From an uncultured Collinsella sp. (GTDB lineage: Bacteria > Actinomycetota > Coriobacteriia > Coriobacteriales > Coriobacteriaceae), in the NCBI GenBank assembly GCA_902478985.1, contig CABSNH010000067.1, positions 1 through 8,370 on the forward strand: a stretch of 8,370 nucleotides of DNA, read 5' to 3'. Below the pieces are notes generated by a model, which saw nothing but the letters and a program-made list of their open reading frames with translations, was not told where the DNA came from and made no database searches. Numbering within the stretch: position 1 is the first letter of the stretch; the number at the start of each line of letters is the position of its first letter. The position numbers were made by a program, and so were the translations under genes. Below, in pieces: positions 1 to 6,106 of this stretch.

Positions 1-1
1 T

Positions 2-460
2 TCAATTGACAGCGCAAAGGCAAGCGATGCCGATTCCCAGGAAAAGACCGAACAGGCGGCCGATGCGCCCGAGGGCGCAAGCGCTGCCCCCATCACCGCC
101 GACAAGGTGGCCGACGGCACCTATCCGATCACCGTAGATTCCAGCTCGAACATGTTCAAGATCGTGGACGCCCAGCTCATCGTGGAAAACGGCTCCATGC
201 ACTGCGTGATGACGCTTTCCGGCACGGGCTACGGCAAGCTCTTCATGGGCACGGGCGACGAGGCTGCCGCCGCGAGCGAGGCCGACTTCATCCCCTATGT
301 GGAAAACGCGGAAGGCAAGTACACCTACGACGTGCCCGTTGAAGCGCTCGACGAGGACACCGCCTGCGCCGCGTGGAGTATTAGAAAAGAGCAGTGGTAC
401 GACCGCACGCTCGTGTTCGAATCCGCCGGCGTCGATCTGCGCGCCGACGCACTGAAGTAA
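2..460 (+). CDS. C-terminal part of a secreted or lipid-anchored beta-domain protein, putative heme/iron capture (5' partial)
   Basis: The reading frame is already open at the left edge and stops with TAA at 458-460; 152 residues are visible and the true start lies outside the window. The first ~35 residues are an Ala/Asp/Glu/Ser-rich low-complexity linker, typical of an extracellular tether. From about VADGTYPITV there is a compact predicted all-beta domain of ~115 residues, with a Gly/Tyr-rich centre (SGTGYGKLFMGTGDEA) and a later strand, YTYDVPVEALDED. That last strand resembles FEIPVTLDED in the next gene, so the two domains are probably related. No C-terminal anchor is visible, so attachment would have to be N-terminal. 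The stop is 4 nt before the binding-protein gene of an iron-type ABC operon, which supports a role in capturing heme or an iron complex at the surface. Resemblance to NEAT (iron-transport-associated) domains is a guess from layout; ligand residues cannot be assigned. Confidence 0.72.
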   Translation, partial: SIDSAKASDADSQEKTEQAADAPEGASAAPITADKVADGTYPITVDSSSNMFKIVDAQLIVENGSMHCVMTLSGTGYGKLFMGTGDEAAAASEADFIPYVENAEGKYTYDVPVEALDEDTACAAWSIRKEQWYDRTLVFESAGVDLRADALK

Positions 461-464
461 CGCC

Positions 465-2036
465 ATGCGGTCGATTCTTCCCAAGGGGGAAAGCAGGAAG
501 CGTCGCAGCATCGCGGTGCGCGCGATCGCCTGCGTTCTCGTCGCCCTGTTCGCGCTTCCCTTCGCGGGGTGCAGTGCGAGCCCGAACGCGACCGGTGGCA
601 CGGCAGGCTCTCAGGAATACACTGTGAGCGTCTCGCTCTCCGGCGGGTCAGGGCGCGCAAGCATCGCCTCACCCACCACAATTGTGAAGGATGGCGACAC
701 CTACACCGCGACCATCACCTGGTCGAGTTCGAACTACGACAAAATGACCGTCAACGGCGTGGACTACGCGCCCGTAAACGACGGCGGCAACTCCACGTTC
801 GAGATACCCGTCACGCTCGACGAGGACATCGCCGTGTCGGCCGAGACCGTCGCCATGTCGACGCCGCACACCATCGACTACACGCTCCACTTCGACTCAT
901 CCACCATGAAGGAGAAATCGGGCGACGATGCAAGCGGCGGCTCCCCTGCGGGAACGGCTTCAAGCGCCGCGGCCGACTTCCACAACGCCGATTTGGGCTG
1001 CGGCTGGGAGCCGACGGGGGCGCTTCAGCTTGAATACGCCGAGCACTTCACTGTCGACGAGTACGAAGGCGGCCTGCGGCTTATCTGCATTTCGAACGGG
1101 GAGCGCTTCCTCGTGGTACCGCAAGATGCAAAGGTACCTGATGGGTTGAGCTCCGACATCGCGGTCATAAGGCGTCCCGCCAACAAGGTGTACCTCGTGT
1201 CGTCGGCGACGATGTGCCTGGTCGACGCGCTCGATGCGAACGACAACATCCTCATGTCGGGCACGAAGGCCGACGATTGCTCGGTCGCGGGCTTCAAAAG
1301 CGCACTCGAAAGTGGGGCGATCGCCTACGGCGGCAAGTACAGCGCGCCCGACTACGAGCGAATATCGGCCTCGGGCTGCACGCTCGCCATCGAGAACACC
1401 ATGATCAACCACACGCCCGATGTGAAGGAAAAGCTGCAGAAGCTCGGGCTCGTCGTGCTCACCGAACAGTCGTCGAGCGAGCCCGAAGCACTCGGGCGCG
1501 TCGAGTGGATTAAGCTTTTCGGCGTCCTGTTCGACAAGGAAGACGAGGCCGCACACCTGTTCAACGAGCAGAAGGCCCGCGTCGAGCAAACGTCGGAGCT
1601 CGCGTCGTCAGGTAAAACCGTGGCGTATTTCTACATTAACTCGAACGGGGCCGCCGTCACGCGGCGGGCGGGCGACTACGTGGCGCAGATGATCGAGCTT
1701 GCAGGCGGCAACTACGCGCTCGATGACGCGCAGACGGCGTCGACGTCAGGTTCGTCAGTAACGCTCGAAATGGAGCGCTTCTACGCGACGGCGAAGGATG
1801 CCGACATCATCGTCTACAACGGCACCATCGACGAATCGGTTGCCACCTTGAACGACTTCGTAGGCAAAAACGCGCTATTGTCGCAGTTCAAAGCCGTGAA
1901 GAACGGCAACGTCTGGGTCACAAGCGCCGACATGTACCAGCAGATGACTTCCACCGCCGACATTATCGACGAGCTGCACGGGGCGTTCACCGGCGATGAC
2001 GCGAGCAACTTCCATTATCTGAGGAAGCTCGGCTAG
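465..2036 (+). CDS. Iron-complex/heme-type ABC transporter substrate-binding lipoprotein with N-terminal beta-domain
   Basis: This 523-residue protein should be the extracellular binding component of the transporter encoded downstream. The N terminus has a basic stretch (KRR at 12-14), a hydrophobic segment (~16-34) and a lipobox-like PFAGC with Cys36, consistent with a signal peptidase II lipoprotein. Residues ~52-148 form an extra beta-domain (YTVSVSLSGG to HFDSSTM), followed by a Gly/Ser/Ala linker to ~175. Residues ~185-523 match the class III periplasmic-binding fold (FecB/BtuF/IsdE type): an N-lobe with repeated beta/alpha units, the family-like stretch EPEALGRVEWIKLFGVLF, then a C-lobe including DADIIVYNG. 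The ATG at 465 follows the previous stop by 4 nt; its ribosome-binding site is weak, but it supplies the positively charged signal-peptide region, so I prefer it to GTG 516. Translation is probably coupled. The substrate could be heme, ferric siderophore or cobalamin; family and neighbours do not decide this. Confidence 0.88.
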   Translation: MRSILPKGESRKRRSIAVRAIACVLVALFALPFAGCSASPNATGGTAGSQEYTVSVSLSGGSGRASIASPTTIVKDGDTYTATITWSSSNYDKMTVNGVDYAPVNDGGNSTFEIPVTLDEDIAVSAETVAMSTPHTIDYTLHFDSSTMKEKSGDDASGGSPAGTASSAAADFHNADLGCGWEPTGALQLEYAEHFTVDEYEGGLRLICISNGERFLVVPQDAKVPDGLSSDIAVIRRPANKVYLVSSATMCLVDALDANDNILMSGTKADDCSVAGFKSALESGAIAYGGKYSAPDYERISASGCTLAIENTMINHTPDVKEKLQKLGLVVLTEQSSSEPEALGRVEWIKLFGVLFDKEDEAAHLFNEQKARVEQTSELASSGKTVAYFYINSNGAAVTRRAGDYVAQMIELAGGNYALDDAQTASTSGSSVTLEMERFYATAKDADIIVYNGTIDESVATLNDFVGKNALLSQFKAVKNGNVWVTSADMYQQMTSTADIIDELHGAFTGDDASNFHYLRKLG

Positions 2037-2040
2037 CGCC

Positions 2041-3081
2041 ATGAGAAGCCGGCTTTCCATGACATACGACGAATCGGGGCGCGCCGCGCGGTGTCGCGTC
2101 GTGACGGCGCTGCTCGCTGTTGCCCTCATCGTGCTCGTCGGGGCCAACCTGTGCATCGGGAGCGTGCTCGTGCCCGCAGACCACATCCCCGGCATCCTTT
2201 CGGGAGGCGCGGCCAATTCCATGGAAATCCAGATCATCTGGGAGATTCGTCTGCCGCGCGTGCTTTCAGCCGTGCTTCTCGGCGGGGCACTTTCGCTCTC
2301 CGGGTTCCTGCTGCAGACGTTTTTCAACAACCCCATCGCCGACCCGTTCATCTTGGGCGTCTCCTCGGGCGCAAAGTTCGTCGTCGCGCTTACGATGATC
2401 GTACTTCTGGGCGCGAACCAGGCCATGTCCTCGCCGGCCATGGTGGCCGCAGCGTTTCTGGGATCGCTTATCACCATCGGCTTCGTGCTCCTCATCGCAC
2501 GGCGCATAAGTTCCATGGCCATGCTCATCGTGGCGGGCGTCATGGTGGGATACATCTGCTCGGCGGCGACGAACTTTCTCATCGCCTTCGCCGACGACCA
2601 GTCCATCGTGAACCTGCACAACTGGTCTTTGGGTAGCTTCTCGGGTTCGAGCTGGGACGACATCGCGGTCATCGCGGTCGTGGTGATCACCGTGAGCGCA
2701 TGCGTATTCGCGATATCGAAGCCCCTTTCCGCCTTCCAGCTGGGAGAAGCCTACGCGAAAAGCGTCGGCGTGAACGTCGCACGCTTCCGCGTGGTGCTCG
2801 TCCTTCTAGCGAGCATGCTCTCCGCCTGCGTGACCGCGTTCGCTGGTCCGGTGTCGTTCGTAGGCATCGCGGTTCCGCATCTCGTTAAGTCGGCGCTGAA
2901 GTCGTCGAAGCCCATCCGCGTGATTCCTGCGTGCTTCTTGGGAGGCGCCATCTTCTGCGCGGGCTGCGATTTGATCGCACGCACGCTGTTCTCCCCCGTC
3001 GAGCTTTCCATCAGCGCCGTCACCGCCATCTTCGGCGCGCCGGTGGTTATCGCACTCATGTTGAAGAAACGAGTGAGGTAG
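2041..3081 (+). CDS. FecCD/BtuC-family ABC transporter permease
   Basis: The 346-residue product is the membrane channel subunit of an iron-complex/heme/B12-type importer, a family that works as a homo- or heterodimer with about ten helices per subunit. Family hallmarks are clear: EIRLPRVLSAVLLGGALSLS (68-87), followed by the LQTFFNNPIADPFILGVSSGA region; SVGVNVARFR (241-250); GPVSFVGIAVPH (269-280); and a C-terminal ELSISAVTAIFGAPVVIALM helix (321-340). Hydrophobic segments occur throughout from ~20 to 340. Length is normal for the family. Only one permease gene is present, so a homodimer is implied. It starts 4 nt after the binding-protein stop and ends directly against the ATPase start, so co-translation is likely. 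ATG 2041 is the reported start; ATG 2059 is an alternative with no better Shine-Dalgarno. GC content is high, as in the other block 1 genes. Substrate cannot be read from the permease. Confidence 0.93.
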   Translation: MRSRLSMTYDESGRAARCRVVTALLAVALIVLVGANLCIGSVLVPADHIPGILSGGAANSMEIQIIWEIRLPRVLSAVLLGGALSLSGFLLQTFFNNPIADPFILGVSSGAKFVVALTMIVLLGANQAMSSPAMVAAAFLGSLITIGFVLLIARRISSMAMLIVAGVMVGYICSAATNFLIAFADDQSIVNLHNWSLGSFSGSSWDDIAVIAVVVITVSACVFAISKPLSAFQLGEAYAKSVGVNVARFRVVLVLLASMLSACVTAFAGPVSFVGIAVPHLVKSALKSSKPIRVIPACFLGGAIFCAGCDLIARTLFSPVELSISAVTAIFGAPVVIALMLKKRVR

Positions 3082-4296
3082 ATGGGGGAATTCATGCCGC
3101 GGCCCAAAACGCTCAGAGGGGAGTCGAACCTCGAAACCCCGGTCGCAACGAAGGCTGACGGAGCGCCGCTTTTCCGCATAAGCGACCTGTCGGCGGGCTA
3201 CGACAAGAAGGTCGTAGTCGAAGGCGTCGAGCTGGAGGTTCGCGCGGGCGACGTCGTGGCGCTCATCGGGCCGAACGGCTCGGGCAAGTCGACCATCTTG
3301 AAAACCATCACACGCCATCTGGCACCGCTTGCCGGCGCGGTCGAGCTCGACGGGCGGGAGATTTCCCGATGGAAGACGGCGGAGTTCGCAAGGAACCTTG
3401 CCGTTATGCTGACAGATCGACCCCGGACCGAGCTCCTCACCTGCCGCGATATCATAGAGGCGGGAAGGCATCCCTACTCCGGGCGAATGGGCACACTCTC
3501 GCCCGACGACCATAGTCGGGTCGACGAGGCCATGAAAACCGCACATGTGGAAGAGTTCGCCGAGCGCGACTTCATGCAGATAAGCGACGGGCAACGCCAG
3601 CGCGTCATGCTCGCACGCGCCATCGCACAGGATCCGCGTGTGCTCGTGCTCGACGAGCCCACGTCATATCTCGATATCCGCTACCAGATCGACCTGCTGC
3701 GAATACTTCGCCACCTTGCGAAATCGCGGAATGTGGCTGTCATCATGTCCATCCACGAACTCGAGCTCGCGCAGAAAAGCGCCGACAAGGTGATTTGCGT
3801 GAAGGACGGCCGGGTCTTCCGCGCCGGCGCACCCGAGGACATATTCACGCGCGAGACGATTGGCGAGCTCTACGGCCTTCAACATGGCACCTTCAACGAG
3901 CGCTTCGGCAGCGTGGAAATTGGGCGCCCACACGGCGATGCGCACACGTTCGTCATCGCCGGCGCAGGTACGGGGTCAGCTGTGTTTCGCCAGCTAATCC
4001 GGCAGGGCAAGGCGTTCTACGCGGGCGTTCTGCACGAAGGGGACATCGACTGCGAGCTTGCGCGCGACCTGGCGACGGAATGCGTGGCCGAGCGCGCCTT
4101 CGAGCCGATCGGGGATAAAACCATAGCCCGCGCCAAAGAGCTCCTCGTCCACTGCGCGCGTCTTATCGTGTGCCCCGCCGCTTTCGGCACCATAAACGCC
4201 CGCAACGCAGAGCTCGTCGAGTTCGCACGCTCGCATGGTATCGAGGTCATGCGAGCGTGCGAAGGCGCATCGGAGGATTCCATTGGATACGCCTAG
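3082..4296 (+). CDS. FecE/BtuD-type ABC transporter ATPase with an extra C-terminal domain
   Basis: This 404-residue cytoplasmic ATPase should power the adjacent permease. Visible motifs are A-loop Tyr40, Walker A GPNGSGKST (63-71), signature ISDGQ (167-171), Walker B VLVLDE (187-192), D-loop SYLD (195-198) and H-loop His225. At the Q-loop position the sequence reads LAVMLTDRP (106-114), so the usual Gln is absent. Typical members of this family are about 250-270 residues; here ~125 more follow (280-404), opening with a Gly-rich VIAGAGTGSA (291-300) that looks Rossmann-like, then alternating alpha/beta segments. I do not recognise a named function for this extension. The permease stop (3079-3081) abuts ATG 3082. 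ATG 3094 is a good alternative start because GGGGGA at 3084-3089 sits 4 nt before it. A perfect 16-bp inverted repeat lies in the last 75 nt of the gene. No convincing terminator follows. Confidence 0.93.
   Translation: MGEFMPRPKTLRGESNLETPVATKADGAPLFRISDLSAGYDKKVVVEGVELEVRAGDVVALIGPNGSGKSTILKTITRHLAPLAGAVELDGREISRWKTAEFARNLAVMLTDRPRTELLTCRDIIEAGRHPYSGRMGTLSPDDHSRVDEAMKTAHVEEFAERDFMQISDGQRQRVMLARAIAQDPRVLVLDEPTSYLDIRYQIDLLRILRHLAKSRNVAVIMSIHELELAQKSADKVICVKDGRVFRAGAPEDIFTRETIGELYGLQHGTFNERFGSVEIGRPHGDAHTFVIAGAGTGSAVFRQLIRQGKAFYAGVLHEGDIDCELARDLATECVAERAFEPIGDKTIARAKELLVHCARLIVCPAAFGTINARNAELVEFARSHGIEVMRACEGASEDSIGYA
4222..4263. repeat. Perfect 16-bp inverted repeat inside the ATPase 3' coding end
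   Basis: TTCGCACGCTCGCATG (4222-4237) is exactly complementary to CATGCGAGCGTGCGAA (4248-4263), with a 10-nt loop. It lies 31 nt before the ATPase stop codon and encodes part of the tail from Phe381 to Cys393. No T-tract follows on either strand, so it is not a standard intrinsic terminator. It could stabilise the 3' end of the operon mRNA or be a remnant of a palindromic element. Confidence 0.8.
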
Positions 4297-4332
4297 GCGC
4301 GGTCCAAGAAATCGTCCGCACCCCCTATCTGA

Positions 4333-4351
4333 CCCTATTTCACCGCAACTT
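4333..4351 (-). repeat. Single arm of the AAGTTGCGG repeat (copy 1)
   Basis: Read on the - strand this is AAGTTGCGGTGAAATAGGG, identical over 19 nt to 6014-6032 on the + strand. On the + strand it matches 6064-6082 with one change. Unlike the downstream pair it has no partner arm beside it, so this copy looks truncated or solitary. It lies 36 nt after the stop of the ATPase gene. Confidence 0.85.
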
Positions 4352-4388
4352 AGAGAGCGTAAGGTATAAAGCTTCACCCCAAATCAAA

Positions 4389-4416
4389 TTGATTCGTTGA
4401 ATAGACACATTACAAA
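4389..4416 (+). promoter_or_regulatory. Possible promoter of the radical SAM gene
   Basis: TTGATT (4389-4394) and TACAAA (4411-4416) are 16 nt apart and each match the sigma-70-type consensus at 4 of 6 bases. They lie in the AT-rich part of the gap and would start transcription near 4423, just before the operator-like site. The match is modest; TATAAA at 4365-4370 is an alternative -10 but lacks a -35 at a normal distance. Confidence 0.35.
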
Positions 4417-4429
4417 TCTTTAGACTTCG

Positions 4430-4453
4430 TTTAATCCACAAGTGGGTATTATC
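4430..4453. promoter_or_regulatory. Candidate second TetR operator, upstream of the radical SAM gene
   Basis: TTTAATC (4430-4436) and TATTATC (4447-4453) are separated by exactly 10 nt. They match the half-sites of the palindrome before the TetR gene (GATAATC, 10 nt, GATTATC) at 5 of 7 and 6 of 7 positions. The site ends 31 nt before the radical SAM start codon, just downstream of the candidate promoter, where a repressor could act. Internal symmetry is poorer than at the TetR site (4 of 7), so this remains tentative. Confidence 0.35.
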
Positions 4454-4471
4454 ACACACAAGGCGCACGTG

Positions 4472-4477
4472 AAAGGA
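4472..4477 (+). promoter_or_regulatory. Ribosome-binding site of the radical SAM gene
   Basis: AAAGGA lies 7 nt before ATG 4485. This is a clear Shine-Dalgarno sequence and fixes the start, in contrast to the weak sites inside the uptake operon. Confidence 0.75.
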
Positions 4478-4484
4478 TATACCC

Positions 4485-5918
4485 ATGTCGCTTACACAGT
4501 CAGCAGAGCGTGCAGCGCTCAACAAGCTCATCGATTATCTCGACGACAACCCGCAAGAAAACATCGACAAAATCATGGACCTCGTGAACAAGCTGGTCCC
4601 CAATCGCGTATTTCCTGTACAGCGAGAGGCATTCACCAATGTCATCAAGAGCCGCGGCAATTGGTATGACCTGATCATGCGTGTGTTCAGCCTTAATCCC
4701 CAGATGCGAACCAAACTGCTTAAGACCCTCATTGTCGACGCCAACCTGCTTGCTTGGCCAGAGCAGGAAAAGAACCGCGAAAAGTACCAGTGCAACGTTC
4801 CGTGGGCCATCCTGCTCGATCCCACGAGCGCCTGCAACCTGCATTGCACGGGCTGCTGGGCCGCCGAGTACGGCTACAAGCAGAATCTCTCGTTCGAAGA
4901 CATCGACTCTATCGTTACGCAGGGCAAAGCTCTGGGTACCCACATCTACATCTACACTGGTGGCGAGCCATTGGTGCGCAAGCGGGACCTCATCCGAATT
5001 TGCGAGAAGCACCAGGACTGCGCATTCCTGTGCTTTACCAACTCCACGCTGATCGACGAGGCCTTCTGCGACGATATGATTCGCGTAGGTAATTTTGTCC
5101 CCGCCATCAGCGCCGAGGGCAATGAGCACACCACCGACGCCCGTCGCGGCGAGGGTACCTACGCAAAGATCGAGCAGGCAATGAAACTCCTGCGCGAGCG
5201 CGACTTGCCATTTGGTATCTCCACCTGTTGGACCAGCGCCAATGCCGATACGGTTGCTACCGAGGAGAACATGGACTGGATGATCGACGAGGGAGCACTC
5301 TTCTGCTGGTACTTCCACTTTATGCCGGTTGGCCGCAATGCAACCTCCGAGCTCATGCCCACGCCCGAGCAGCGCGAGCACATGTATCACTTTATCCGCG
5401 AAATGCGTGAGAAGAAGCCGCTGTTTACGCTCGACTTCCAAAACGACGGCGAGTTTGTAGGCGGATGCATCGCCGGCGGCCGCCGCTACCTGCACATCAA
5501 CGCCGCCGGAGACGTGGAGCCGTGCGTGTTCATCCACTACTCAAACGCCAACATCCACGATGTGAGCTTACTCGACGCGCTGCGCTCTCCCCTCTTTATG
5601 AAGTACTACGAAAACATGCCGTTCAACGACAACTACCTCAAACCATGCCCCATGCTCGAGAATCCCGACGTGCTGCCCAAAATGGTTGCCGAGAGTGGCG
5701 CAACGAGCACCGATCTTATCGAGAAGGAGTCACCCGAGCAGCTGCGCGAAAAGACCCAGGCTGCCGCCGAGGCATGGTCACCTGTCGCCGACCGCATCTG
5801 GAACGACTCCGACGATCCGCTATACACCAAGCGTCACGAGGATAAGTCACAAGGTATGGCCGATAGCGACATGCACAAGTTCGAAAAACAGGGCCGCACA
5901 CTCAAAAACGGCGATTAA
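4485..5918 (+). CDS. Radical SAM enzyme with SPASM/twitch-like C-terminal cysteines, substrate unknown
   Basis: The 477-residue protein has an N-terminal helical region (~1-100) of unknown role, then a radical SAM core. Cys117, Cys121 and Cys124 form the CX3CX2C motif (CNLHCTGCW) that binds the 4Fe-4S cluster and S-adenosylmethionine, and TGGEP (158-162) is the SAM-contacting motif. After the core, CIAGGRRYLHINAAGDVEPC places Cys328 and Cys347 around a Gly-x-x-x-Pro-Cys pattern typical of SPASM/twitch domains, and Cys388 follows in KPCPM. Three such cysteines suggest an auxiliary cluster, possibly with one non-Cys ligand. The tail (~415-477) is charged and has no cysteine. The overall look is that of HpnH-like or peptide-modifying radical SAM proteins, but I cannot assign a substrate and see no small precursor peptide beside it. 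It is monocistronic, converges with a TetR gene and lies between inverted repeats. A TetR-type operator-like site precedes it. Confidence 0.9.
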   Translation: MSLTQSAERAALNKLIDYLDDNPQENIDKIMDLVNKLVPNRVFPVQREAFTNVIKSRGNWYDLIMRVFSLNPQMRTKLLKTLIVDANLLAWPEQEKNREKYQCNVPWAILLDPTSACNLHCTGCWAAEYGYKQNLSFEDIDSIVTQGKALGTHIYIYTGGEPLVRKRDLIRICEKHQDCAFLCFTNSTLIDEAFCDDMIRVGNFVPAISAEGNEHTTDARRGEGTYAKIEQAMKLLRERDLPFGISTCWTSANADTVATEENMDWMIDEGALFCWYFHFMPVGRNATSELMPTPEQREHMYHFIREMREKKPLFTLDFQNDGEFVGGCIAGGRRYLHINAAGDVEPCVFIHYSNANIHDVSLLDALRSPLFMKYYENMPFNDNYLKPCPMLENPDVLPKMVAESGATSTDLIEKESPEQLREKTQAAAEAWSPVADRIWNDSDDPLYTKRHEDKSQGMADSDMHKFEKQGRTLKNGD

Positions 5919-5951
5919 TGCCGCTTCACACGACAAACGCTCTGAAATGAA

Positions 5952-5990
5952 GCGGAGCAGCCTCGAAGCTCATCTTCGAGGCTGCTCCGC
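5952..5990. terminator. Perfect 17-bp hairpin after the radical SAM gene, probable terminator
   Basis: GCGGAGCAGCCTCGAAG (5952-5968) pairs without mismatch with 5974-5990, leaving a 5-nt CTCAT loop. It begins 33 nt after the radical SAM stop, in the gap between convergent genes, where a terminator is expected. No uninterrupted T-run follows on either strand (CTTACC on +, TTCATTTC on -), so it is not a textbook intrinsic terminator. It may act in both directions or protect mRNA ends. Confidence 0.6.
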
Positions 5991-6013
5991 CTTACCATCA
6001 AAACAATTTTCCT

Positions 6014-6082
6014 AAGTTGCGGTGAAATAGGGACTAGATCGGCCTTCCAATAGCCAAAACGATCCCTATTCCACCGCAACTT
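6014..6082. repeat. Long stem-loop made of two AAGTTGCGG repeat arms (copies 2 and 3)
   Basis: The left arm AAGTTGCGGTGAAATAGGGA (6014-6033) and the right arm 6063-6082 are complementary at 19 of 20 positions, with 29 nt between them. The one mismatch (6025/6071) is A-C in + strand RNA but G-U in - strand RNA, so the - strand transcript can pair along the full arm. The internal part has GATC on both sides (6037-6040, 6061-6064) and a short GGC/GCC pair. It sits 24 nt beyond the TetR stop and could end or stabilise that transcript, although no U-tract follows. A third arm upstream at 4333-4351 points to a dispersed repeat family. Confidence 0.75.
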
Positions 6083-6106
6083 CTTTAAGTTGTTGAATTA
6101 TCAATG

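Larger units (their letters stand above)
4297..4484. other. Intergenic junction between the uptake operon and the radical SAM gene
   Basis: This 188-nt stretch has no gene. It holds, in order: a short GC-rich remnant without a convincing terminator, a single 19-nt repeat arm (4333-4351), an AT-rich segment with a possible promoter, an operator-like site (4430-4453) and the ribosome-binding site of the next gene. Base composition changes here, from the GC-rich operon on the left to a less GC-rich block on the right. Confidence 0.7.

Noticed and set aside
960..1589. Open frame on the - strand (209 codons) opposite the binding-protein gene
   Set aside because: It is antisense to a real lipoprotein gene and has no domain, signal or start context.
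4299..4320. Possible terminator right after the uptake operon (GCGG ... CCGC)
   Set aside because: Only a 4-bp stem with a long loop and no T-run; far too weak to call.
4324..4340. CCCTATCT / CCCTATTT tandem in front of the solitary repeat arm
   Set aside because: Two 8-nt units differing at one base are too short to call a tandem repeat or target-site duplication.
4365..4370. TATAAA as the -10 of the radical SAM promoter
   Set aside because: There is no -35-like hexamer at 15-19 nt upstream; the pair at 4389/4411 fits better, although still weakly.
4500..5537. Long open frame on the - strand (345 codons) opposite the radical SAM gene
   Set aside because: It lies wholly antisense to a gene with clear catalytic motifs, shows no recognisable domain and has no ribosome-binding site; it is a codon-bias shadow in GC-rich DNA.
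4485..5918. Radical SAM enzyme as part of a RiPP (modified peptide) cluster
   Set aside because: No small precursor-like ORF with a leader, no peptidase and no dedicated exporter are adjacent; the SPASM-like cysteines alone are not enough.
4333..6082. Reading the repeat-flanked segment as an insertion sequence or transposon
   Set aside because: No transposase or recombinase lies inside and no target-site duplication is seen next to the arms; only the repeats themselves are supported.
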